From NCBI GenBank assembly GCA_031285185.1, contig JAITWS010000017.1, positions 1 through 37,917 of the forward strand: a stretch of 37,917 nucleotides of DNA, in the 5' to 3' direction. The notes beneath the pieces were generated by a model. The model had not been told where the DNA came from. It ran no database searches and saw only the letters and a program-made list of their open reading frames with translations. The position numbers were made by a program, and so were the translations under genes. This document shows, piece after piece, positions 15,465 to 23,704 of this stretch (its first letter is position 1; every line of letters begins with the position of its first letter). This DNA is from Methylobacillus sp. (lineage in GTDB: Bacteria > Pseudomonadota > Gammaproteobacteria > Burkholderiales > Methylophilaceae).

Positions 15465-16976
15465 TTACGCCGTCACGGTTCCGTCGCGTTTGTCTTCATG
15501 CTTTCTGTACCAGTAGAGCGGCAGGTACAGCAGCGTGGCGAAGACACCGAGGATGTAGTAGATGCCTTGTCCGCCGATGAAGGAGTAGATCAGCCCGCCG
15601 AACAGCCATACGAAGAAGTAGAGCGCGGCCAGCATGAGCGCGATGTATTTGAAATACTCCGGCAGGCGGAACGGGCGCTTGACGTTGGGACGGTCACGGC
15701 GCAGCAGATAATAGCCGATGAGCACGGGCACGAAGGAGCCGAGATAACCCACGTTGGAGAAGGAGTAAATCTCGATCGCGCCGCCCATGAAGGCGATGCC
15801 CAGACTGGCGATGACGTTGGTCAGCATGGCGCGATCCGGCACATGATGCTTGTTCAGATGCTGGTAGAACTTGGGGAATTGTCCGTCCAGCGACATCTGA
15901 TAAAGCGAGCGCGAGCAGCCCATGAGCGAATTCAAGGCCGACAGCACGAGCGCGATAATCAGCATGATGCCCATCGCCCATTCCATCACCGCACCCGCCA
16001 CGCCGGGGAATATCTTGCTGGCGAAGGTGACGAACATGGTTTTGGGGTCAACCAGATTCGGGTCGGAAAGCGCGGCTGCGCCCAGCACGACGACGAAGGA
16101 GATCGGCAACATGGAATAGACGAACACGCCATAACCGCCTTCCAGCGTCATTGCGATTTTGGCGTCGCGACCGGGGTTTTTGCATTCGCCGATATAGCAG
16201 GCCGCCGCTTCAAACGCGATCACCGTCCATAGCAATGGGAAGGCAAAGGCGAGATACATGATCCACGCGGAGTGGCTTTCGCCGTTCGCGTCTTTCATCG
16301 GCGCGAAGAAGCTGGTGCCGTCGAGATGCGGGAAGTTAATCAGCTCGTTCCAGTTTGCCGCGTCCATGTTGAAGATGAAACCGACCGACAAAAAGGTAAG
16401 CGGAATCATGGACAGCACCGCCAGAATCGTCGCCATCGTGGTACCGAAGCGGATGCCGAGATAGGCCGGAACGGACAAAATCATGATGCCCACCGCCGTG
16501 ATCGCCAGCGTCCACCACGGGATGAAGGTGCTAACCGGCGTAATGCCCGCCGTCACATCCAGCCCGCACAGATAGGCGATATAGGAAGCCGCGAGAATCA
16601 TGTTCAGCGGCGCGACCGGCATCCAGCCCACCCAGTACATCCACGCGGTAATCCCGTTGATGTGCGGCGCGAGACGCGGCCATTTATCCTTGTAAGCCGG
16701 ATACGCATAAGACGGCGAGCCGCCCGTGCGCCCCGGCATCATGGCCGACAATTCCGCGAGCAACAGGCACAAGGCCACGCCGCTCAACGTGAAAAAGACG
16801 ATAAAGGGGATATAGGACGCGCCGAACACCGTCAAAAACGCGGGCGCGCAACCGGTGACCAGAATGGTTCCGGCGAGGCCGATCACAAACGCGCCCCACC
16901 AGTTTGTCCCGGTTTGCAGGTTGCCCTGCTCATACTCAAGGATGTCGTCGGAAACATCCACTACTTGCTGGCTCAT
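15465..16976 (-). CDS. APC-superfamily amino acid permease
   Basis: The 503-residue membrane transporter has about 12 hydrophobic segments from residue 28 onward. The N-terminal TNWWGAFVIGLAGTILVTG corresponds to the substrate-binding first helix of the APC family, and SAMMPGRTGGSPSYAYPAYK to the second-third helix loop. The substrate is not predictable; amino acids or amines are usual. The ATG at 16976 overlaps the stop of a 27-codon upstream ORF (TGATG) with AAGGAG nearby; a GTG one codon upstream is possible. A universal stress protein gene follows after 10 bp. Confidence 0.88.
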   Translation of the reverse strand: MSQQVVDVSDDILEYEQGNLQTGTNWWGAFVIGLAGTILVTGCAPAFLTVFGASYIPFIVFFTLSGVALCLLLAELSAMMPGRTGGSPSYAYPAYKDKWPRLAPHINGITAWMYWVGWMPVAPLNMILAASYIAYLCGLDVTAGITPVSTFIPWWTLAITAVGIMILSVPAYLGIRFGTTMATILAVLSMIPLTFLSVGFIFNMDAANWNELINFPHLDGTSFFAPMKDANGESHSAWIMYLAFAFPLLWTVIAFEAAACYIGECKNPGRDAKIAMTLEGGYGVFVYSMLPISFVVVLGAAALSDPNLVDPKTMFVTFASKIFPGVAGAVMEWAMGIMLIIALVLSALNSLMGCSRSLYQMSLDGQFPKFYQHLNKHHVPDRAMLTNVIASLGIAFMGGAIEIYSFSNVGYLGSFVPVLIGYYLLRRDRPNVKRPFRLPEYFKYIALMLAALYFFVWLFGGLIYSFIGGQGIYYILGVFATLLYLPLYWYRKHEDKRDGTVTA

Positions 16977-17059
16977 CACAGGCTCCTTTCAAAGAACTTG
17001 GCTGATTTGAAAGGGCGTGCTGCCCCGGCAATGATAACGACTGCTGCTAGGCTACTCAT
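16976..17059 (-). CDS. 27-residue ORF coupled to the APC permease
   Basis: The short ORF has an excellent ribosome-binding site (GGAGGAGAT, ATG about 5 nt downstream) and encodes a peptide with a hydrophobic start (SSLAAVVIIAGAA) and a basic, aromatic end (RPFKSAKFFERSL). Its TGA overlaps the permease ATG (TGATG). It could be a leader peptide that couples translation to the permease, or a one-helix membrane microprotein associated with the transporter. The same frame is open upstream, but the strong Shine-Dalgarno fixes this start. I know of no named family. Confidence 0.5.
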   Translation of the reverse strand: MSSLAAVVIIAGAARPFKSAKFFERSL

Positions 17060-17391
17060 CGGATCTCCTCCAAAAATATCGGGTTGCTGCGGCTTTGGTT
17101 TATGCATTGCTATCGCTTGTTCCGAATGCAATGTCGCGTTATATTTCCTTTTGTGAATCATTGTTTCATACGGGCAATACGGCAATTATCTAAAAGGATT
17201 ACTACCAAAGGAGTATTGAGCGATTAAATTTCTGCCTTGAAAGTAGTAATCACAACGTACAATGGACAGTAAAGCCGCGCCCACTAATATGGAGCGCGGG
17301 AGAAACCAGTCCTTCAGGAATTTTTAATCCACCTCTGAAAGTCGGGGCATACAGCCCCAACAGAGCAACCGCAACGACAAGGAGCTACAAG
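17060..17391. other. Divergent control region, permease operon / uspA
   Basis: This 332-bp region serves two divergent transcripts. It holds a NarL-like dyad (17200-17215), a 9-bp inverted repeat GATTACTAC (17197-17205) / GTAGTAATC (17243-17251), and a GGGGC-ATACA-GCCCC hairpin in the leader of the plus-strand uspA. No further gene is evident and I cannot place promoters with confidence. Confidence 0.5.
17200..17215. promoter_or_regulatory. NarL/LuxR-type heptamer dyad
   Basis: TACTACC (17200-17206), AA, then AGGAGTA (17209-17215) form a 7-2-7 inverted arrangement. The second half read in reverse is TACTCCT, a full match to the NarL heptamer consensus TACYYMT; the first half matches partly. 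It is a plausible site for a NarL-family regulator such as that at 11653-12294, but this link is inference. Confidence 0.4.
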
Positions 17392-17808
17392 ATGTACAAA
17401 CACATTCTCGCCTCAACCGATGGATCCGATCTCGCGCAAAAAGGTGTGGATCAAGCCATCACAATCAGCAAGGCCATGGGCAGCAAACTCACAGTCATCA
17501 CCGTGACCGAGCCTTACCCCCTGCAATCCGCCGCAACGCCGGAAAGCTGGGGCGACGCCCAAAAAGTGCACGCCGACGCCGCCCTGAAAAGAGCCGCAGA
17601 CGCCGCCGTCAAAGCCGGGGTGAACATCGAAATCGCGCAAGTCGCCGGTGCTCCCGCCGAAGTGATCGTGCACGCCTCCAAATCGCTCGGCTGCGACCTC
17701 ATCGTCATGGCCTCGCACGGTCGGCGCGGCGTGAAACGCCTGCTGCTCGGCAGCCAAACGGCAGAAGTCGTCGCGCACAGCGAAACGCCGGTCATGGTCG
17801 TGCGCTAA
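17392..17808 (+). CDS. Universal stress protein (UspA family), ATP-binding type
   Basis: The 138-residue single-domain protein starts MYKHILASTDGSD. Its C-terminal part has LIVMASHGRRGVKRLLLGSQ, fitting the G-x2-G-x9-G-S ATP-binding motif of UspFG/MJ0577-like proteins. Such proteins are cytosolic, often dimeric, and induced by starvation or oxidative stress. The ribosome-binding site AAGGAG lies 7 nt upstream. It is divergent from the permease/UspA operon, so two stress proteins flank one control region. A strong terminator follows. Confidence 0.92.
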   Translation: MYKHILASTDGSDLAQKGVDQAITISKAMGSKLTVITVTEPYPLQSAATPESWGDAQKVHADAALKRAADAAVKAGVNIEIAQVAGAPAEVIVHASKSLGCDLIVMASHGRRGVKRLLLGSQTAEVVAHSETPVMVVR

Positions 17809-17829
17809 AAAACGCACGCCGAAAAAAAC

Positions 17830-17880
17830 CGGGCTGCCGCCATGACCCTGGACAACGGTCATGGCAGCAGCCCGTTTTTG
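17830..17880 (+). terminator. Rho-independent terminator of uspA
   Basis: A stem of about 18 bp with one mismatch (CGGGCTGCCGCCATGACC at 17830-17847 against 17857-17874) is followed by TTTTTGTTT. It begins 22 bp after the stop. Confidence 0.9.
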
Positions 17881-17977
17881 TTTGCCGCGCGGCAGATCGG
17901 GACAAGTTTACGAACTCCGACGTTTCCGCGGTATCATAAAGCAGCTTGCCAACAATAAATTATGAGGGATTTCAACC

Positions 17978-18406
17978 ATGAACATGATCGCACGCATTAC
18001 TCTCTTCGCCATCGCCGCCACCGCCATTTCCGGCTGCGACCTACTCGATTCCGGCCTGCGCTGGAAATCCGGCAAATTTGAAATCGGCTGGAAAAACATC
18101 CACTCCGACAGCAGCCTGATTTACCGGCTCGACGCCACCAACACCATCAACATCGTCACCGCCTGCGTATTCGCCGCCGGAGTCAACGACCAATACATCG
18201 TCGTCGAACAACACCCGCTCTCAAACCCCGCCACACTCAACTACTACGTCCTGGCCAAAGCCCTGTACGACCCGGAACAACGCTCCAACGACGAAGCCCT
18301 CGCCGGCCCGCTGACAGAAGACGCCTACCGGGAAATGTCCACGCGGCTGGCATTGCCGAAACTCGAATCGGTAATCCCGGAATCCGAATGCCGCGGCACG
18401 GTGTGA
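17978..18406 (+). CDS. Small predicted lipoprotein, unknown function
   Basis: The 142-residue protein has a signal peptide ending in lipobox AISGC (Cys20). The mature domain has WKSGKFEIGW, YIVVEQHPLSNPATLNYYV and a Cys near the C-terminus. I do not recognise the family with confidence; the QHPLSNP segment is reminiscent of small DUF lipoproteins. It is followed after 27 bp by a small membrane protein gene, probably in the same transcript. Confidence 0.7.
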   Translation: MNMIARITLFAIAATAISGCDLLDSGLRWKSGKFEIGWKNIHSDSSLIYRLDATNTINIVTACVFAAGVNDQYIVVEQHPLSNPATLNYYVLAKALYDPEQRSNDEALAGPLTEDAYREMSTRLALPKLESVIPESECRGTV

Positions 18407-18433
18407 GCCACGACAGATTTGCAAGGAAAATAT

Positions 18434-18628
18434 ATGGAAAACTACACTGCGCTAAAAATCATCGGCGCGATCGTCATGATACTGGCCGCGATCTACGGCG
18501 CAATACACGTCAACAAACTCACCTATTTCAACGCCACATGGCCGATCAGAAAAGCAGGTTTCATAATCGCGGCCATCGTTATCCTCTACTATCTTTTGAC
18601 CGGCGAAAGTATAAAAATCAAGTGGTGA
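18434..18628 (+). CDS. Small two-helix membrane protein
   Basis: The 64-residue protein has two hydrophobic segments (about 8-25 and 43-57) separated by a short polar loop and ends in a basic tail. AAGGAAAA lies about 7 nt upstream of the ATG at 18434, a good ribosome-binding site; an earlier in-frame start is less likely. No family is recognised. It probably forms an operon with the preceding lipoprotein. Confidence 0.55.
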   Translation: MENYTALKIIGAIVMILAAIYGAIHVNKLTYFNATWPIRKAGFIIAAIVILYYLLTGESIKIKW

Positions 18629-18652
18629 GCGGCTAAAAATAATCGCGCGAAG

Positions 18653-18869
18653 CGCACAACGCCGCTTTTAAATTCCCTTCTGCCGCGCTTTGGGTTCTTT
18701 CTTTTGGGCAAGCAAAAGAAAGAACCTCGCCTGTCGAGGCGAGACCCGACCAACCCAAGTTTGCTTTGCCGAGATGTCCGTTCATCCTGCGTCCTGCGAC
18801 TACGCACAGGACGCAGGATGAACGGTTTTTTGTTTTGTTCTGGATCCCCGCCTTCGCGGGGAGGAACGG
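18653..18869. repeat. Composite palindromic repeat, copy 1
   Basis: About 217 bp of the gap before glnE is a chain of hairpins: GGTTCTTTCTTTTG (18693-18706) with CAAAAGAAAGAACC (18713-18726), CTCGCCT/AGGCGAG right after it, a 19-bp hairpin (18778-18825), and a REP-like hairpin (18840-18869). The same order recurs at 35886-36262, where a block of about 180 bp is added. It is an immobile dispersed repeat or a MITE-like relic. Confidence 0.7.
18778..18838 (+). terminator. Terminator-like 19-bp hairpin with T-run
   Basis: CCGTTCATCCTGCGTCCTG (18778-18796) pairs perfectly with 18807-18825 across a 10-nt loop and is followed by TTTTTTGTTTTGTT. It would end plus-strand transcription from the small lipoprotein/membrane genes before it runs into glnE. 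Confidence 0.6.
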
Positions 18870-18890
18870 AGTTTTTTGGAACATCCTCCC

Positions 18891-21611
18891 TCACCCCAAC
18901 ACCAACTCCCACAATGCCCTCACTGCTGCGACTTTTTCGCTTGCGTTTTCGTGCGCGATGCGGGTTTGGCGTGTTTCGCCTTGCAGGCGCGAAGCGTGTT
19001 GGTGGCGGCGGAATTCGCGGTAGGCGTTGGCGACGTTTTTTGCGAGGTCGGCGGGGATGAGACCGAGTTTGCCTGCGTAGCCGAGCAGCGCGATGTTGCC
19101 GTGATTGAGGGTCAGTTCGGGGTGTTGACGGGCGTGGGCGAGCACGAGATATTGCACGATAAATTCCACATCCACGATGCCGCCGCTGTCGTGTTTGATG
19201 TCGAACAGGTCGCTTTTGTTGGGGTGGCCTTCGTGCATTTTTTGGCGCATGGCGATCACGTCTGCGCGCAGTTTTTCGAGGTCGCGCGGTTGACGCAGGA
19301 TTTCGTCGCGGATGCAGTCGAATTTTTCGCCTATGGCAGCGTCGCCCGCGACGAATCTGGCTCTGGTGAGCGCCTGATGTTCCCATGTCCAGGCTTTGTT
19401 TTTTTGGTAGTGTTCAAAGGCTTCGACCGCGCTTACGAGCAGGCCGCTCGCGCCGTCGGGACGCAGGCGCAGATCGGTGTCGTAGAGCAATCCGGCGGAG
19501 GTCGGGCTGTTGAGCCAGTTGCCGATGCGCTGACCGAATCGCGCATAGACTTCGCCCGCTTCGGGTGCGGCATCTTCGTGCAGAAAAATGATGTCGAGGT
19601 CGGAGGCGTAGCCCAGTTCCTTGCCGCCCAGTTTGCCGTAGCCGATGATGGCGAAGGCGGGCGTGTCGCGGTGTTTGCCGCGCACATGCGGCCACACGGT
19701 TTTGAGCACGGCGGCGAGGATGAGATCGGCGAGCGCGCTCAAATAATCGGACAGGGTTTCCAGCGGCAAATCGCCCGCGAGATCCTGCGCGGCGAAGCGG
19801 AAGGTGTGCGCGTGTTTGAAATGGCGCATGATGTCCATTTGTTGCTCGATGTCGCCTTCGGCTTCGGCGAGGCGGCGGTCGAGATCGGCGGCGAATTGCG
19901 CGAAATCGGGCGCGGCGTAAAGCGTGCGCGTGTCCAGCAACTCGTCCAGCAAAATGGGATATTGCGCGAGATAACCGGCGAGCCACGGGCTTGCGCTGGC
20001 GAGCCGCGTGACGAGTTGCAATGCCTGCGGATATTCGGCGAGCAAGGCGAGATAACTCGCGCGGCGGCAGATGCTTTCGAGCAACTGCAACATGCGTTTG
20101 AGCGTGTCGTCGGGGTTGGGCGTTGCGCCCGCAAGCCGCAGCACGGCGGGCAGCAGCGCGTCGAAACGCTCGCGGCTCGCGCCCGGCAGTTGCTGGTAGC
20201 GCCCGCTGTTTTTCACGGTTTGCAATTGGTAACGCGCTTCGGCGGCATTCGCGTAGCCGTGCGCGGCAAGGCGGTTATCCGCATCGTCATCGGCCATTCC
20301 GCCCGCCCACACTTCGTTGAGCGGATGCGCGGTTTCCGCGCCGCTTTCCTGCTCGATGCTGAACACTTCGGAAAAATGCCGCTCGACCGCATCGCGGTGC
20401 GATTGCAGCGCGGCCATGAAATCATCCCAAACGTCATAACCCATGCCACGCGCGATGCGGATTCGGCTGTCGTCGTCGGACGGCAGCATCTGCGTTTGCG
20501 CGTCTTGCAGATATTGCAGCCGGTGTTCGAGATCGCGCAGAAAAACATAGGCCGCGCTGAGTTGGTTGACGGTTTCACGCGGCAGCAGCCCTTTGTCCGC
20601 GATCTTGTCCAGCACGGCCAGCGTGGGGCGGATTTGCAGCTCGCCGTCGCGCCCGCCGCGCACCAACTGGAACACCTGCGCGATAAATTCGATCTCGCGT
20701 ATGCCGCCCGGCCCGAGCTTGATGTTGTCCCGCATGTCGCGCCGCGCGACTTCGCGCTGAATCTGCGCCTTGAGGTCGCGCATCGAGGCAAAGGCGCTGT
20801 AATCGAGATATTTGCGATAAACGAAAGGTCGCATAAGCGATTGCAATTCCCGCTCCGCTCCCGCGATCACGCGCCCCTTGATCCAGGCGTAGCGTTCCCA
20901 CTCGCGGCCTTGCGCCTGATAATACTGTTCCAGCATCGCGAGGCTGCCGACCAGCGGCCCCGAATCGCCGTAAGGCCGCAGCCGCATATCCATGCGAAAC
21001 ACAAAACCGTCCGCCGTGGTTTCGCCGATGGCGGCGATGAGTTTTTTGCCGAGCGCGGAAAAATATTCGTTATTGGTGATTTTTTTCGCGCCGTCCGTTT
21101 CGCCGCTTTCGCCGAACGCGAAAATAAGATCAATGTCGGACGACACATTCAACTCGCGCCCGCCCAGCTTGCCCATGCCGATGACGATCAATTGCTGCGC
21201 CTCGCCGTCCTCGCCGACGGGCGTGCCGTAAATCGCCCGCTGCCAGCGGTCGAGATGATCCAGCGCGAAATTCACGCCGACTTCGGCCAGCGCCGTCATC
21301 GTCGCCATGACTTCTTCGAGATCGCACAAACGATTGAGATCGCGCGCGATCACGCGCAACATCACATGCTGCCGCAACTTTCGCAGCGCGTGTTTGAGCG
21401 TGGTTTCGTCGCCGATGGAAAATCCGCCGAGAAAGCCGCGCATCTCTTCCGCGCTCCACGCGCGTTGCATGTTTTCGCGCAGGGGCGCGAGCAGCGCGGG
21501 GTCGGCTTCCAGCGTGCGGCGCATGTAATGGCTGCAAAAAAGCGCGTGGCGCAATTGCGCGGTTTCGTTTGTCACATCGGCTGCATCCAGCATTTCAACA
21601 AGAGTCGTCAT
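18891..21611 (-). CDS. glnE: Glutamine synthetase adenylyltransferase / adenylyl-removing enzyme
   Basis: The 906-residue bifunctional enzyme adds and removes AMP on glutamine synthetase in response to PII and glutamine. Two nucleotidyltransferase cores are visible: the N-terminal deadenylylase with [20 protein letters not shown] and the C-terminal adenylylase with [20 protein letters not shown], each with the paired Asp that bind metal. [10 protein letters not shown] and [11 protein letters not shown] segments follow each core as in homologues. The start at 21611 ([12 protein letters not shown]) fits the family; the longer open frame runs into acs. It is divergent from acs with only 49 bp between start codons. 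Confidence 0.95.
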   Translation of the reverse strand: MTTLVEMLDAADVTNETAQLRHALFCSHYMRRTLEADPALLAPLRENMQRAWSAEEMRGFLGGFSIGDETTLKHALRKLRQHVMLRVIARDLNRLCDLEEVMATMTALAEVGVNFALDHLDRWQRAIYGTPVGEDGEAQQLIVIGMGKLGGRELNVSSDIDLIFAFGESGETDGAKKITNNEYFSALGKKLIAAIGETTADGFVFRMDMRLRPYGDSGPLVGSLAMLEQYYQAQGREWERYAWIKGRVIAGAERELQSLMRPFVYRKYLDYSAFASMRDLKAQIQREVARRDMRDNIKLGPGGIREIEFIAQVFQLVRGGRDGELQIRPTLAVLDKIADKGLLPRETVNQLSAAYVFLRDLEHRLQYLQDAQTQMLPSDDDSRIRIARGMGYDVWDDFMAALQSHRDAVERHFSEVFSIEQESGAETAHPLNEVWAGGMADDDADNRLAAHGYANAAEARYQLQTVKNSGRYQQLPGASRERFDALLPAVLRLAGATPNPDDTLKRMLQLLESICRRASYLALLAEYPQALQLVTRLASASPWLAGYLAQYPILLDELLDTRTLYAAPDFAQFAADLDRRLAEAEGDIEQQMDIMRHFKHAHTFRFAAQDLAGDLPLETLSDYLSALADLILAAVLKTVWPHVRGKHRDTPAFAIIGYGKLGGKELGYASDLDIIFLHEDAAPEAGEVYARFGQRIGNWLNSPTSAGLLYDTDLRLRPDGASGLLVSAVEAFEHYQKNKAWTWEHQALTRARFVAGDAAIGEKFDCIRDEILRQPRDLEKLRADVIAMRQKMHEGHPNKSDLFDIKHDSGGIVDVEFIVQYLVLAHARQHPELTLNHGNIALLGYAGKLGLIPADLAKNVANAYREFRRHQHASRLQGETRQTRIAHENASEKVAAVRALWELVLG

Positions 21612-21616
21612 CGAAT

Positions 21617-21661
21617 TTGCGATATTATTGGGGCTTTTTATTATATCGGGAGACAGCCCCA
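21617..21661 (+). promoter_or_regulatory. acs promoter and leader hairpin
   Basis: TTGCGA (21617-21622) and TATTAT (21639-21644) are 16 bp apart. TGGGGCT (21629-21635) can pair with AGCCCCA (21655-21661), which includes the A of the ATG; the Shine-Dalgarno GGGAGA lies in the loop. A start near 21651 would exclude the left arm from the mRNA, so the hairpin only matters if transcription begins upstream. Confidence 0.3.
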
Positions 21662-23625
21662 TGTCGTCGCTTGAATCCGTGCTCACCGAAAACCGCGTGT
21701 TTCCGCCCGGCGAGAGCTTTGTCAAAAACGCCGCCGTGTCGGGCATGGCCGCTTATCAAGCCTTGTGCCGCGAAGCCGAACGGGATTACACCGGCTTCTG
21801 GGCGAGGCTCGCGCACGAGGAACTCGGCTGGCACACGCCGTTCACGCAAATTCTCGACGAAAGCAAAGCGCCCTTCTATCGCTGGTTTCACGATGGCAAG
21901 CTGAATGCTTCGTGGAATTGTCTGGATCGCCACCTGCCCGCGCGCGGCGACAAAACCGCGCTCATCTTCGAGGCCGACGACGGCGGCGTGACCAAAGTGA
22001 GCTACAAGGAATTGCACGCCCGCGTCTGCCGCTTTGCCAACGCGCTCAAGGCGCAAGGCGTTGGCCTCGGTGATCGCGTCATCATCTATCTGCCGATGAG
22101 CGTGGAAGCCGTGGTCGCGATGCAAGCCTGCGCGCGCATCGGCGCGATTCATTCGGTCGTGTTCGGCGGATTTTCCGCCAAGAGTTTGCATGAGCGCATC
22201 ACCGATGTGGGCGCGACACTCGTCATCACCGCCGACGGCCAGTTTCGCGGCGGCAAGGCGATGCCGCTCAAACCTGCGGTGGATGAAGCCTTGTCGCAAA
22301 GCGGCTGCGAGGCGGTGAAAAAAGTCATCGTTTACCAACGCACGGGCGGCGAAACCGCATGGAACGCGGAACGCGATATTTGGTGGCGCGATGCCGAAGC
22401 CGGTCAAAGCGATGTGTGCGAGCCGGTGTGGGTGGAGGCCGAGCATCCGCTGTTCATCCTCTATACGTCCGGCTCCACCGGCAAACCCAAGGGCGTGCAG
22501 CATTCCACCGCCGGTTATTTGCTGGGCGCGATCATGAGCATCAAATGGGTGTTCGATTACAAGGACAGCGATATTTTCTGGTGCACCGCCGATGTGGGCT
22601 GGATCACCGGCCACACTTACGTCGCCTATGGCCCGCTCGCGCTGGGCGCGACCGAGGTGATTTTTGAAGGTGTCCCGACCTGGCCTGACGCGGGGCGTTT
22701 CTGGCAGATGATAGAAAAGCACAAGGTTAGTGTGTTCTACACCGCGCCGACGGCGATCCGCTCGCTCATCAAACTGGGCGGCGATCTGCCGAAAAAATAT
22801 GATCTGACTTCGCTGCGATTGCTCGGAACCGTGGGCGAACCCATCAACCCGGAAGCGTGGATGTGGTATTACGAAACAGTCGGACAAAGCCGCTGCCCGA
22901 TTGCCGATACCTGGTGGCAGACCGAAACCGGCGCGCACATGATCGCCCCGCTGCCCGGCGCGATTGCGACCAAACCCGGCTCCTGCACGCTGCCCCTGCC
23001 CGGCATCATGGCCGATGTGGTGCGTGAGGACGGCTCGCCCGTCACCGGAACCGAAGGCGGTTTGCTCGTCATCAAAAAACCGTGGCCGTCCATGATACGC
23101 ACCATCTGGGGCGACCCGAGCCGCTTCCAGCGCGGCTACTATCCCGATTCATTGCCGGGTTGCTATCTCGCGGGCGATTCCGCGCACCGCGATGCGGACG
23201 GTTATTTCTGGATCATGGGGCGCATAGACGATGTGCTCAATGTTTCCGGTCACCGCCTCGGCACAATGGAAATTGAATCCGCGCTGGTCGCGCATCCGCT
23301 CGTGGCGGAAGCCGCCGTGGTCGGCAAGCCGCACGAGATCAAGGGCGAATCCATCGTCGCCTATGTCGTGCTCAAACGCGCGCGACCGGAAGGCGAGGAA
23401 GCCAAACAAATCGTCGCGCAATTGCGCGATTGGGTGGGCAAGGAAATCGGTCCCATCGCCAAACCGGATGAAATCCGTTTCGGCGAAAATCTGCCCAAGA
23501 CGCGCTCGGGAAAAATCATGCGCCGTCTGCTGCGCTCGCTCGCCAAGGGCGAGGAAATCACGTCGGATATTTCCACGCTGGATAATCCGGCCATACTTGA
23601 ACAGTTGAAACAAGCGGTTTCATAA
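21661..23625 (+). CDS. acs: Acetyl-CoA synthetase
   Basis: The 654-residue AMP-forming enzyme activates acetate to acetyl-CoA via acetyl-AMP. The P-loop-like [14 protein letters not shown], the WWQTETG segment and the hinge/catalytic C-terminal segment with TRSGKIMRR are all present. Lys618 is the lysine that protein acetylases modify to switch Acs off. Length is typical. The ATG at 21661 gives [22 protein letters not shown] lies upstream. Its place between glnE and yhdP looks like an insertion into an otherwise conserved betaproteobacterial order. Confidence 0.95.
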   Translation: MSSLESVLTENRVFPPGESFVKNAAVSGMAAYQALCREAERDYTGFWARLAHEELGWHTPFTQILDESKAPFYRWFHDGKLNASWNCLDRHLPARGDKTALIFEADDGGVTKVSYKELHARVCRFANALKAQGVGLGDRVIIYLPMSVEAVVAMQACARIGAIHSVVFGGFSAKSLHERITDVGATLVITADGQFRGGKAMPLKPAVDEALSQSGCEAVKKVIVYQRTGGETAWNAERDIWWRDAEAGQSDVCEPVWVEAEHPLFILYTSGSTGKPKGVQHSTAGYLLGAIMSIKWVFDYKDSDIFWCTADVGWITGHTYVAYGPLALGATEVIFEGVPTWPDAGRFWQMIEKHKVSVFYTAPTAIRSLIKLGGDLPKKYDLTSLRLLGTVGEPINPEAWMWYYETVGQSRCPIADTWWQTETGAHMIAPLPGAIATKPGSCTLPLPGIMADVVREDGSPVTGTEGGLLVIKKPWPSMIRTIWGDPSRFQRGYYPDSLPGCYLAGDSAHRDADGYFWIMGRIDDVLNVSGHRLGTMEIESALVAHPLVAEAAVVGKPHEIKGESIVAYVVLKRARPEGEEAKQIVAQLRDWVGKEIGPIAKPDEIRFGENLPKTRSGKIMRRLLRSLAKGEEITSDISTLDNPAILEQLKQAVS

Positions 23626-23704
23626 AATTGAAAATGGCGGGAACCCAATAACCATGCCCTTGTCTGAGCGGAATCGCAAATACGCAATCTGATAAAATAA
23701 ACGA

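Noticed and set aside
18876..21674. 932-codon plus-strand frame opposite glnE
   Set aside because: Antisense to a fully conserved glnE; composition (many His, Arg, Phe, Ala) is typical of a shadow frame.
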